DNA from: CAZSPL01 sp964608735
GTDB lineage: Bacteria > JAJVIF01 > JAPKYR01 > CAZSPL01
Length of the DNA: 29,309 nt
Assembly: GCA_964608735.1 (NCBI GenBank)
Contig: CAZSPL010000016.1
Span: 1 to 29,309, forward strand
Direction: 5' to 3'
Shown here in pieces: positions 23,210 to 29,309 of the stretch. The position numbers and the translations under genes are program-made. The number at the start of each line of letters is the position of its first letter. Position 1 is the stretch's first letter. The notes under the pieces were generated by a model. That model worked only from the letters and a program-made list of their open reading frames with translations. It searched no databases and was not told where the DNA came from.

Positions 23210-23548
23210 TTATTTCGGTTTCTCGATATATTTCTCGCATTCCGGGCATGCGCGCACTCTCTTCTTCGAGCCGGAGACGATTTTCCTCGCCGGCCTTACC
23301 GCTTTGCTGCAATGCGGGCACACAAGGCGGAGGTTGGAATAATGGATGGGCATCGGGATATCGATGACCTCGCCGCTCGCGCCCTGGCGCCGCGGCTTCT
23401 GATGCTTCTTGGCGAGGTTGATGCCTTCCACCGTCACGCGTTCGCTGCGCGGGTTCACCGAAAGCACTTTGCCGGTCTTCCCCTTGTCCTTGCCGGCAAG
23501 TATGGAGACCTCGTCATTTTTCATTATGTTCAATTTCTTCAATGCCAT
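23210..23548 (-). CDS. rplX: Large subunit ribosomal protein L24 with a zinc ribbon
   Basis: L24 initiates 50S assembly. The 112 aa carry the KOW motif VSILAGKDKGKTGKVLSVNP (14-33) and EGINLAKKHQKP. The C-terminal part has Cys77-x2-Cys80 and Cys101-x2-Cys104, a probable zinc ribbon also seen in many bacterial L24 proteins. The ATG lies nine bases after rplN; a second Met at position 9 is an alternative start. Confidence 0.97.
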   Translation of the reverse strand: MALKKLNIMKNDEVSILAGKDKGKTGKVLSVNPRSERVTVEGINLAKKHQKPRRQGASGEVIDIPMPIHYSNLRLVCPHCSKAVRPARKIVSGSKKRVRACPECEKYIEKPK

Positions 23549-23557
23549 GCCGATTCC

Positions 23558-23926
23558 TCACAGTACTTCGGGTGCGAGCGATACTATCTTCATGAATTTC
23601 GCGTCGCGAAGCTCGCGTCCCACCGGGCCGAACACGCGAGTGCCGATCGGGTTCTTGTCTGGACCTATTATCACAGCGGCGTTGTCGTCGAATTTTATCC
23701 TGCTTCCGTCCGGGCGGCTCAGCTCTTTTCTCGTCCTGACCACAACCGCTTTCACGACCGTGCCTTTCTTTATCGTTCCCTGCGGAACGGCCTTCTTTAC
23801 GGTCGCCACGATAATATCGCCGATACGCGCATACCGGCGGGTGCTTCCGCCAAGGACACGGATGCAAAGTATTTCCTTTGCTCCTGAATTATCCGCGACC
23901 TTGAGTCTTGTTTCCTGCTGTATCAT
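23558..23926 (-). CDS. rplN: Large subunit ribosomal protein L14
   Basis: L14 lies at the intersubunit face and contacts elongation factors and helix 14 bridges. The 122 aa begin MIQQETRLKVADNSGAKE and include the GTVVKAVVVRTRKEL and GTRVFGPVGRELR blocks. The length equals the family norm. The start is ATG, 35 bases after rpsQ. Confidence 0.98.
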   Translation of the reverse strand: MIQQETRLKVADNSGAKEILCIRVLGGSTRRYARIGDIIVATVKKAVPQGTIKKGTVVKAVVVRTRKELSRPDGSRIKFDDNAAVIIGPDKNPIGTRVFGPVGRELRDAKFMKIVSLAPEVL

Positions 23927-23961
23927 CCACGCATCCTCGCTGATTCCGGTATTAAAAAAAC

Positions 23962-24231
23962 CTACTTCGCCCTCTCGACGATCTTGTCAAGCGTGAACCG
24001 TTTCCGCTTGGAAAGGGGGCGCACCTCGCGGGCCGTGACGAGGTCGCCGATATTGAGAACATTCTTCTCATCGTGAATGATGTACTTCTTCGACCTCTTG
24101 ATGATCTTCTCGTATTTCGGGTGGCGTTTGCGCGATTCCACGATGATAACCGCGGATTTATCCATGCTGGTGGAAACCACCCGGCCTCTCAGTATTTTAC
24201 TTATCTTCTGTTTTTCAACGGCTTCAGCCAT
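23962..24231 (-). CDS. rpsQ: Small subunit ribosomal protein S17
   Basis: S17 is an OB-fold 16S-binding protein. The 89 aa include LRGRVVSTSMDKSAVIIVES (14-33), RHPKYEKIIKRSKKYIIHDE and VREVRPLSKRKRF-like text near the C-terminus. The start is ATG, 14 bases after rpmC. Confidence 0.97.
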   Translation of the reverse strand: MAEAVEKQKISKILRGRVVSTSMDKSAVIIVESRKRHPKYEKIIKRSKKYIIHDEKNVLNIGDLVTAREVRPLSKRKRFTLDKIVERAK

Positions 24232-24245
24232 ATCTCATCCCTCAT

Positions 24246-24449
24246 CTACATACTTATGCCGCGCTCTTCGGCTATGGTCAACACTCTCGCGATATCCCGC
24301 TTTACCTGTTTGAACCGCGCCGGGTTCGAGCACTGCCCTATGGCGAGCTGGTAGCGCAGGTTGAAATGCTCATCCTTGAGCTCAGTGTATTTCGCTTTCA
24401 ACTCGACCGACTCCAGGCTGCGCAGTTCCTTTCCTTTAAGCTCTTTCAT
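24246..24449 (-). CDS. rpmC: Large subunit ribosomal protein L29
   Basis: L29 lies at the tunnel exit and helps form docking sites for trigger factor and SRP. The 67 aa form two helices, with the signature FNLRYQLAIGQCSNPARFKQ (33-52) and VKRDIARVLTI. The ATG directly abuts the rplP stop with no gap, so the two are translationally coupled. Confidence 0.96.
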   Translation of the reverse strand: MKELKGKELRSLESVELKAKYTELKDEHFNLRYQLAIGQCSNPARFKQVKRDIARVLTIAEERGISM

Positions 24450-24863
24450 TTACGCCCCCTCCTTGGTTACGAACCGGCATTTTACCGGGAGTTTGTTGGC
24501 GGCAAGGCGCATGGCTTCCTTCGCCAGGCTGATATCGGCGGCGCTCATCTCGAACATCACGGTCCCGGGCTTCACCAGCGCGACCCAGTGATCCGGCCCG
24601 CCCTTGCCCTTGCCCATGCGGGTCTCCGCGGGCTTCTTGGTGATAGACAGATGCGGGAATATCCTTATCCATATCCTGGCGCCGCGCTTCACTTTTCGGG
24701 TCATCGCGATACGGGCGGCCTCGATCTGCCGCGCGGTTATTCTCGAATGCGCCATCGATTGGAGTCCGTAACTTCCAAATGCTATCGTGTTGCCCTTGTG
24801 AGCCTTTCCGCGAAGCATGGGGCGGTGCATTTTTCGATGTTTTACTCTTTTCGGCTGTAACAT
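24450..24863 (-). CDS. rplP: Large subunit ribosomal protein L16
   Basis: L16 organises the A-site and peptidyl-transferase region. The 137 aa begin MLQPKRVKHRKMHR and contain GSYGLQSMAHSRITARQIEA and RMGKGKGGPDHWVALVKPG. The length is typical. The start is ATG, 24 bases after rpsC. Confidence 0.98.
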   Translation of the reverse strand: MLQPKRVKHRKMHRPMLRGKAHKGNTIAFGSYGLQSMAHSRITARQIEAARIAMTRKVKRGARIWIRIFPHLSITKKPAETRMGKGKGGPDHWVALVKPGTVMFEMSAADISLAKEAMRLAANKLPVKCRFVTKEGA

Positions 24864-24887
24864 CTTGCCTGTGCTCCTGTCAGAAAT

Positions 24888-25535
24888 CTACCGCTTCCGT
24901 CTCCTGCCAAGCGGGATATCCCCGCGGTAAATCCATACTTTTACACCAACGTTTCCATATGTCGTCATCGCCGTATCCGCCGCGTAATCTATATCCGCGC
25001 CGAGTGTGTGAAGCGGCACGCGTCCCTCGAGGTGGGTCTCGGTACGGCCCATCTCGGCGCCATCGAGCCTTCCCTTGATGCGTATCTTCACGCCGAGCGC
25101 CTTGTTCTTCATCACGCGGTTGGCCATCTGCTTGACGACTCGCCTGAAACGCTTGCGCTCCTCTATCTGGCGCGCGATAGCCGCTGCGGTAAGCGTCGCG
25201 GACAGGTCGGGCTTGTCAACGTTCTGGATGTTGATGAGCACTTTCGCGCGTACCAGTTTTTCGAGTTCGTGACGCACTTCCTCGATCTTGCTTCCGCCCT
25301 GGCCGATGATGATACCCGGGCGGCTGGTGTGTACGATAACCTTGACCCTGCCGGGATCGCGCTCGGTCACAATACGGTCAACTCCGCCGTTGGGGAACTT
25401 CTTGTTCAATTCCCGCCGGATTAGAAGGTCTTCGTGCAACGCGTCGGCGTATGCCTTCTTCTCAAAGAACCAGTTGGCTCTCCAAGGTTTCGATATTCCC
25501 AGTCTGAATCCGAGCGGATGTATCTTCTGACCCAT
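24888..25535 (-). CDS. rpsC: Small subunit ribosomal protein S3
   Basis: S3 lines the mRNA entry tunnel. The 215 aa begin MGQKIHPLGFRLGISKPW. The KH domain carries RPGIIIGQGGSKIEEV (73-88) with the GxxG loop. The C-terminal domain has RIKGRLDGAEMGRTE and GVKVWIYRGD. The ATG overlaps the rplV stop by one base (TAATG) and has GGAGG 4 bases upstream. Confidence 0.98.
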   Translation of the reverse strand: MGQKIHPLGFRLGISKPWRANWFFEKKAYADALHEDLLIRRELNKKFPNGGVDRIVTERDPGRVKVIVHTSRPGIIIGQGGSKIEEVRHELEKLVRAKVLINIQNVDKPDLSATLTAAAIARQIEERKRFRRVVKQMANRVMKNKALGVKIRIKGRLDGAEMGRTETHLEGRVPLHTLGADIDYAADTAMTTYGNVGVKVWIYRGDIPLGRRRKR

Positions 25536-25879
25536 TAATCCTCCCCTCTCGGTGCGAGCTTCACTGTGATATGCGACAATTTCTTTTTAATCGGCGTAGC
25601 GCGGCCACGTGCGCGGGGACGCCAGCGGCGCATTACGGGGCCCTCGTCTATGAAAATCTCTTTCACGAACATGTTCGCGGCGTCGAAATCGTTGTTGTTC
25701 TCGGCGTTGGCGATCGCCGACTGAACGACCTTCAGCACTCTCGCGCTGCTTGCCCCATGGGACATCAGGAGGATGTCGACGGCTTCGAGGGCGGATTTGC
25801 CGCGGATGAGGTTCGCGTAGCGCCTTAATTTGAACTGCGATCCTCTTATAAACTTCGCCTGTGCTTTAACTTCGTCCAT
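25535..25879 (-). CDS. rplV: Large subunit ribosomal protein L22
   Basis: L22 extends a long beta-hairpin into the exit tunnel. The 114 aa include LIRGKSALEAVDILLMSHGA and the hairpin segment RRWRPRARGRATPIKKKLSH (85-104), complete in length. The start is ATG, six bases after rpsS. Confidence 0.97.
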   Translation of the reverse strand: MDEVKAQAKFIRGSQFKLRRYANLIRGKSALEAVDILLMSHGASSARVLKVVQSAIANAENNNDFDAANMFVKEIFIDEGPVMRRWRPRARGRATPIKKKLSHITVKLAPRGED

Positions 25880-25885
25880 TGTTTA

Positions 25886-26182
25886 TCATTTAACCTTAGT
25901 GGTCTTTGCCCCACGCTTGTCGCCCGCGGTTCTATGCCCGCGGAATGTCCTTGTGGGGGCGAATTCTCCGAGCTTGTGTCCGACCATTGCTTCCGTGATG
26001 TAAATCGGCAGGTGCTTGCGTCCGTCGTGCACCGCTATCGTATGTCCGACCATTTCCTCGACGATCGTGCTCGCGCGGCACCAAGCCTTGATGACCTGCT
26101 TGTTGCCGGAATCATTCATCCCGGTGATCTTCTTGAAAAGTTTCTGGTCTACATACGGTCCTTTTTTCGTTGAACGCGACAT
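25886..26182 (-). CDS. rpsS: Small subunit ribosomal protein S19
   Basis: S19 forms a complex with S13 in the 30S head. The 98 aa begin MSRSTKKGPYVDQKLFKKI and contain TIAVHDGRKHLPIYITEAMV (48-67) and GHKLGEFAPTRTFRGH. The length is typical. The start is ATG, 45 bases after rplB. Confidence 0.98.
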   Translation of the reverse strand: MSRSTKKGPYVDQKLFKKITGMNDSGNKQVIKAWCRASTIVEEMVGHTIAVHDGRKHLPIYITEAMVGHKLGEFAPTRTFRGHRTAGDKRGAKTTKVK

Positions 26183-26227
26183 ATTCTCTCAAGTCCTCCT
26201 GCCGGAAAGGGGACGCTTGGCAGTGTT

Positions 26228-27061
26228 CTACTTCTGCTTGCGCCTCTTCAAAATATATTTACTGCTGTGCTTCTTCTTCGAACGCGTGCGATAACCCTTC
26301 GCCTGGACTCCCCATGGCGATACCGGCGGACGTCCCGAATTCGATTTGCCTTCGCCGCCGCCGTGCGGATGGTCCACCGGGTTCTGCACGGTGCCGCGCT
26401 GATGGGGCCGCCTTCCAAGCCAGCGGCTGCGTCCCGCCTTGCCCAGGTCGATATTCTCATGCTCGGTATTGCCGACTTTCCCAACCGTCGCGCTGCATTC
26501 CACGTGCACCATCCGGATCTCGCCCGATGGGAGACGAAGCTGCGCGTAGTTCCCTTCCTTGGCGAGAACCTGCGCGAATCCGCCCGCCGAGCGCGCAAGC
26601 TGGCCGCCGCGTCCCGCTTTCAACTCGATATTGTGAACTTCGGTACCGAGCGGGATCGCGCGAAGCGGAAGGAAATTGCCGATGCGCACGATGGCGTCTT
26701 CGCCCGATTCGACGATATGCCCGACCTTGAGGCCGAGGGGAGCAAGGATGTAACGGCGCTCGCCGTCGATATAGCAGATAAGGGCGATGTTCGCCGAGCG
26801 GTTGGGGTCATACTCGATGCTCTCGACTTTGCCCTCGATGCCCGCCTTGTCCCGCTTGAAATCGATGATCCTGAGCTTCCTCTTGGCCCCGCCGCCACGG
26901 AAACGAGCCGTCGTACGGCCAAGATTGTTGCGTCCGGCCTTCGACGGGTTGGCGACGGTAAGCGCCTTGTGAGGCTTGCTGCCCTTCGCAATGATGGGGT
27001 TATCGAGGAAGGTCATGAACCTTCGCGATGGTGTATATGGTTTTTGTCTCTTTATCGGCAT
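26228..27061 (-). CDS. rplB: Large subunit ribosomal protein L2
   Basis: L2 is required for peptidyl-transferase activity and subunit joining. The 277 aa include GRNNLGRTTARFRGGGAKRK, LARSAGGFAQVLAKEG and the functionally central NPVDHPHGGGEGKSNSGRPP with its conserved His in HPHGGGEG. The C-terminus ends with a basic tail. The start is ATG, 53 bases after rplW. Confidence 0.98.
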   Translation of the reverse strand: MPIKRQKPYTPSRRFMTFLDNPIIAKGSKPHKALTVANPSKAGRNNLGRTTARFRGGGAKRKLRIIDFKRDKAGIEGKVESIEYDPNRSANIALICYIDGERRYILAPLGLKVGHIVESGEDAIVRIGNFLPLRAIPLGTEVHNIELKAGRGGQLARSAGGFAQVLAKEGNYAQLRLPSGEIRMVHVECSATVGKVGNTEHENIDLGKAGRSRWLGRRPHQRGTVQNPVDHPHGGGEGKSNSGRPPVSPWGVQAKGYRTRSKKKHSSKYILKRRKQK

Positions 27062-27114
27062 CGTTTCTTCCAGTTTGCCGCGCCGTGGATTACGCCCGGC
27101 GCATCACTACTGCG

Positions 27115-27411
27115 TTATGTGCCCATATCAGTGAAAAGGTCCGGTATGGTCTGACCCTCCTTGAGGGTGACATAGGCTTTCTTCCAGTCGGGGCGATACC
27201 CCTTGCGGAAGTGATACCGTCCTTTGAGCTTCCCTTTGACACTGGTGGTGTTCACGCTGACGACACGCACCTTGAAATATTTTTCGACTGCCTTCTTGAC
27301 CTCGGTCTTTGTAGACCGGGGGTCAACCTTGAAGACATATATCCCGTCCGAGGAACCGATATGGCTCTTCTCGCTGAGGATAGGTGTGACAATTACATCG
27401 CTAAGGTCCAT
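27115..27411 (-). CDS. rplW: Large subunit ribosomal protein L23
   Basis: L23 sits at the tunnel exit and recruits trigger factor and SRP. The 98 aa from the chosen ATG begin MDLSDVIVTPILSEKS, matching the family. An in-frame GTG four codons upstream is unlikely. The ATG overlaps the rplD stop as TGATG, with GAGGTGG upstream, so translation is coupled. The KAVEKYFKVRVVSVNT and YHFRKGYRPDWKKAYVTL blocks are intact. Confidence 0.97.
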   Translation of the reverse strand: MDLSDVIVTPILSEKSHIGSSDGIYVFKVDPRSTKTEVKKAVEKYFKVRVVSVNTTSVKGKLKGRYHFRKGYRPDWKKAYVTLKEGQTIPDLFTDMGT

Positions 27412-28040
27412 CAGTCGAGCCACCTCTCGCGTATCTTCTCGAATTCGTCCTGCACAAGGAGGATCTTGTCGGATGCCAGCAGGTCGAAGGCATTGACCCT
27501 CGATGCGTTGTATGTCGTCAGCTTCGGTATATTGGCGAACGTTTTGACTATCGCTCTCTCGTCATAGTCATGAACGAAAAGCACTTTACCATCGAGGCCG
27601 ATGTCGTTGAACAGCTTCACGCCGCGCTTCGTGGAAGGTTCTTTGTATGAAAGCCCCTGCAGGATGCTTACCTTGTCGCCCGTGATGGCGAGATAGAGGG
27701 CCTTCTGCATCGCGAGGCGGCGCTCTTTCTTGTTCATCGACTTGGTGAAATTCCGCTCGGGGGTCGGCCCGAACGCCCTGCCGCCGCCGGTAAAGATGGG
27801 CGAACGCCGCGAGCCGTGGCGAGCGCGGCCGACGCCTTTCTGACGCCATGGCTTCGCCCCGCCGCCCGAAACTTCGGCTCTCGTCTTGACGTGGGCGTAC
27901 GGCTTCCGCGTATTGGCCGCTTGTCGCAAAAGGCTCCGGGCCAGTACTTCATCGCCCCGCCGGGCAAGGGTTTCATCGAGCTCTATCTCGATTTCCTCGA
28001 CAACCTTGCCGTCGTCGTTATATACCTTGACACTTGCCAT
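27411..28040 (-). CDS. rplD: Large subunit ribosomal protein L4
   Basis: L4 lines the exit tunnel and, in E. coli, represses the S10 operon by attenuation and translational control. The 209 aa contain the tunnel loop GGGAKPWRQKGVGRARHGSR followed by GGGRAFGPTPERNF. The start is ATG, overlapping the rplC stop by one base (TAATG). Confidence 0.98.
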   Translation of the reverse strand: MASVKVYNDDGKVVEEIEIELDETLARRGDEVLARSLLRQAANTRKPYAHVKTRAEVSGGGAKPWRQKGVGRARHGSRRSPIFTGGGRAFGPTPERNFTKSMNKKERRLAMQKALYLAITGDKVSILQGLSYKEPSTKRGVKLFNDIGLDGKVLFVHDYDERAIVKTFANIPKLTTYNASRVNAFDLLASDKILLVQDEFEKIRERWLD

Positions 28041-28678
28041 TAATTTCCACCTTGCTTCGCAGGCGGCATAATATGCAACATGCCGCCGTTCGCGCCGGGA
28101 ACGGATCCCTTGACGACCAGAACGCCGTTCTCGGAATCAAGCTCGACCACCTCGATATTCCGCACCGCCGAGCGCGTGTTTCCGTAGCGACCGGGTTTCC
28201 CCATGCCCTTGAACACCCTCGCCGCGTCTGTCGCGCCGCCCGACTGGGCCTTGCGATGCACCTTGGATGCGCCGTGGCTGGCGTCGCTGCCGTGGTAACC
28301 ATACCGCTTCATAACACCCGTAAAACCGCGCCCCTTGGATACACCGGTCACCTTTACCCGCATGCCCTTGCCGACGATGTCCCACGGTAAAACATCCCCC
28401 ACCTGGTGTTCGGCGGGACCGTCGAGCTTGAATTCCATCAACCGCTTGCAGGGCAGGCCTTCGATCCCCTTCTGATGGCCGAGTTCGGGTTTCGTAAGCC
28501 TGTGCCCCTTGACGCGATCCCAACCGACCTGCAGTGCCCAGTAACCATCGGTCTCCGGGGTCTTGACCTGCGTGACGACGAGCGGATAAAGCTCGATCAA
28601 CGTTATTGTCGTCGCACTGCCGTCCTCGTTGGGAAGACTTGTCATTCGTATTTTCTTTCCTATAAGCTCCAGAGTCAT
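28040..28678 (-). CDS. rplC: Large subunit ribosomal protein L3
   Basis: L3 starts 50S assembly and reaches the peptidyl-transferase centre through its W-loop. The 212 aa carry KVTGVSKGRGFTGVMKRYG (110-128) and the GMGKPGRYGNTRSAVRNIEV block. The usual GSIG segment reads AQSGGATDAARVF here, a modest divergence. The start is ATG, 23 bases after rpsJ. Confidence 0.97.
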   Translation of the reverse strand: MTLELIGKKIRMTSLPNEDGSATTITLIELYPLVVTQVKTPETDGYWALQVGWDRVKGHRLTKPELGHQKGIEGLPCKRLMEFKLDGPAEHQVGDVLPWDIVGKGMRVKVTGVSKGRGFTGVMKRYGYHGSDASHGASKVHRKAQSGGATDAARVFKGMGKPGRYGNTRSAVRNIEVVELDSENGVLVVKGSVPGANGGMLHIMPPAKQGGN

Positions 28679-28701
28679 TTCTTCCTCACTCGCCCGGCCA
28701 A

Positions 28702-29016
28702 TCAGATCTTGATTTCCGCGTCAACCCCGCTGGGAAGTTCCAACTGCGTCAGGGCGTCAACGGTCTCCTGTGTCGGCTTCAAAATATCTATCAGGCGCTT
28801 ATGCACGCGCATCTCGAAGTGCTCACGCGATTTCTTGTCAACGTGGGGGCTTCGCAGTACGCATACCCGGTGTATCTTCACCGGCAGCGGGATCGGACCC
28901 ACGACCTCAGCCTTGCTCCGCTTCGCCGTCTCGACGATCTTCGCGGCCGAAAGGTCGATCAGGCTCGGATCATAAGCCTTCAGCCGGATTCTTATCCTGT
29001 ATTTGCCCTTGACCAC
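28702..29016 (-). CDS. rpsJ: Small subunit ribosomal protein S10 (NusE)
   Basis: S10 is a 30S head protein that also acts as the antitermination factor NusE. The 104 aa contain RIRLKAYDPSLIDLSAAKIV and the signature VLRSPHVDKKSREHFEMRVH. The start is GTG (29014-29016) with a strong AGGAGG (29024-29029) 7 bases upstream. It opens the S10 operon portion but follows rpmG after only 18 bases, so it is probably read through from the tuf side. Confidence 0.98.
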   Translation of the reverse strand: MVKGKYRIRIRLKAYDPSLIDLSAAKIVETAKRSKAEVVGPIPLPVKIHRVCVLRSPHVDKKSREHFEMRVHKRLIDILKPTQETVDALTQLELPSGVDAEIKI

Positions 29017-29034
29017 GCCGTGTCCTCCTGCGGA

Positions 29035-29184
29035 TCACTTGGTTTCCTTATGCACCGTGTGCTTCTTGTCCCACTTGCAATACTTCTTGAGCTCAAGCTT
29101 CGCGGTAGTATTGCGCTTGTTCTTGACAGAGGTGTAGTTACGCCTTTTGCACTCTGTACAGGCCAAGTGGATTATCTCGCGCAT
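29035..29184 (-). CDS. rpmG: Large subunit ribosomal protein L33 with an incomplete zinc-ligand set
   Basis: I found this 49-residue gene by reading the minus strand between tuf and rpsJ. It begins MREIIHLACTECKRRNY and ends KKHTVHKETK, matching L33. Cys9, Cys12 and Cys36 are present, but the fourth zinc ligand position holds Asp39 (CKWD). The family is usually CxxC at both ends or lacks all four. It starts at ATG (29182-29184) and stops at TGA (29035-29037). More commonly rpmG precedes secE-nusG; here it sits between tuf and rpsJ. Confidence 0.95.
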   Translation of the reverse strand: MREIIHLACTECKRRNYTSVKNKRNTTAKLELKKYCKWDKKHTVHKETK

Positions 29185-29254
29185 TCTTCTACACCGTCCT
29201 TTTTAATTATTTCACTCAACGTAACCCGTGATTCGGATTTCGCGGGTTGCGATT

Positions 29255-29309
29255 CTACGCAAAAATCTGTGTGATAACACCGGCGCCGACGGTGCGTCCG
29301 CCCTCGCGT
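29255..29309 (-). CDS. tuf: Elongation factor Tu, C-terminal end (partial)
   Basis: The last 17 codons before the TAG (29255-29257) read REGGRTVGAGVITQIFA, the unmistakable C-terminus of EF-Tu. The rest lies beyond the window's right edge. There is no terminator in the 70 bases before rpmG, so str-operon transcription probably continues into rpmG and the S10 operon. No tRNA-Trp gene lies in this gap. Confidence 0.95.
   Translation of the reverse strand, partial: REGGRTVGAGVITQIFA

Noticed and set aside
29185..29254. A possible terminator or tRNA-Trp between tuf and rpmG
   Set aside because: Only a weak AACCCG/CGGGTT stem with a long loop and no T-run is present, and the 70 bases are too short and lack tRNA features.
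1..29309. CRISPR arrays, insertion sequences, integrases, prophage genes and defence systems
   Set aside because: I saw no direct-repeat arrays, transposase motifs, terminal inverted repeats or known defence proteins anywhere in the window.

Overview
The window carries a long, co-directional minus-strand block of housekeeping genes followed by motility and pilus genes, and a short plus-strand block of lipoprotein-like genes. It suggests a flagellated, two-membrane (diderm) bacterium of fairly high GC content. The evidence for an outer membrane is a secretin of the CpaC type and a lipobox-bearing precursor. The ribosomal order (S10-spc-alpha, then truA, rplM, rpsI) and the zinc-type S14 are found in many Gram-positive and deep-branching lineages. 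I cannot name the phylum from sequence alone. A poorly sampled, uncultivated lineage is plausible because the two left-end lipoprotein-like genes match no family I can name.

Layout in transcription order of the minus strand, right to left: the 3' end of tuf (29255-29309); rpmG; then rpsJ, rplC, rplD, rplW, rplB, rpsS, rplV, rpsC, rplP, rpmC, rpsQ, rplN, rplX, rplE, rpsZ, rpsH, rplF, rplR, rpsE, rplO, secY, adk, infA, rpmJ, rpsM, rpsK, rpsD, rpoA, rplQ, truA, rplM and rpsI, ending at a strong intrinsic terminator (12565-12588). The genes are tightly packed, with several stop/start overlaps, so this looks like one or a few very long transcripts. Compared with the common order, rpmD (L30) is missing between rpsE and rplO, map is missing between adk and infA, and rpmG sits between tuf and rpsJ.

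After a 308-base gap comes a flagellar hook cassette: fliK (hook-length control), flgD (hook cap), a small flagellar-operon protein, and flgE (hook protein). It ends at a terminator (7318-7362). Next is a two-gene Flp/Tad-type unit, cpaB and cpaC. cpaC encodes an outer-membrane secretin with AMIN-like domains at its N-terminus. The unit ends at a bidirectional terminator (3653-3678) shared with the convergent plus-strand lipoprotein gene.

The plus-strand block (3-3617) holds the 3' end of one gene and one complete 888-residue lipoprotein gene. The two proteins share recognisable motifs and look like tandem paralogues. The lipoprotein also contains a segment resembling the FLN-type insert domains in the hook protein of this same window. 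I see no CRISPR array, tRNA, rRNA or mobile element. Most of the window is ordinary core genome. The points worth a second look are the lipoprotein family, the AMIN-secretin/CpaB pair, the unusual AMP-site residues of Adk, the long charged extension on L5, and the many TTG start codons.
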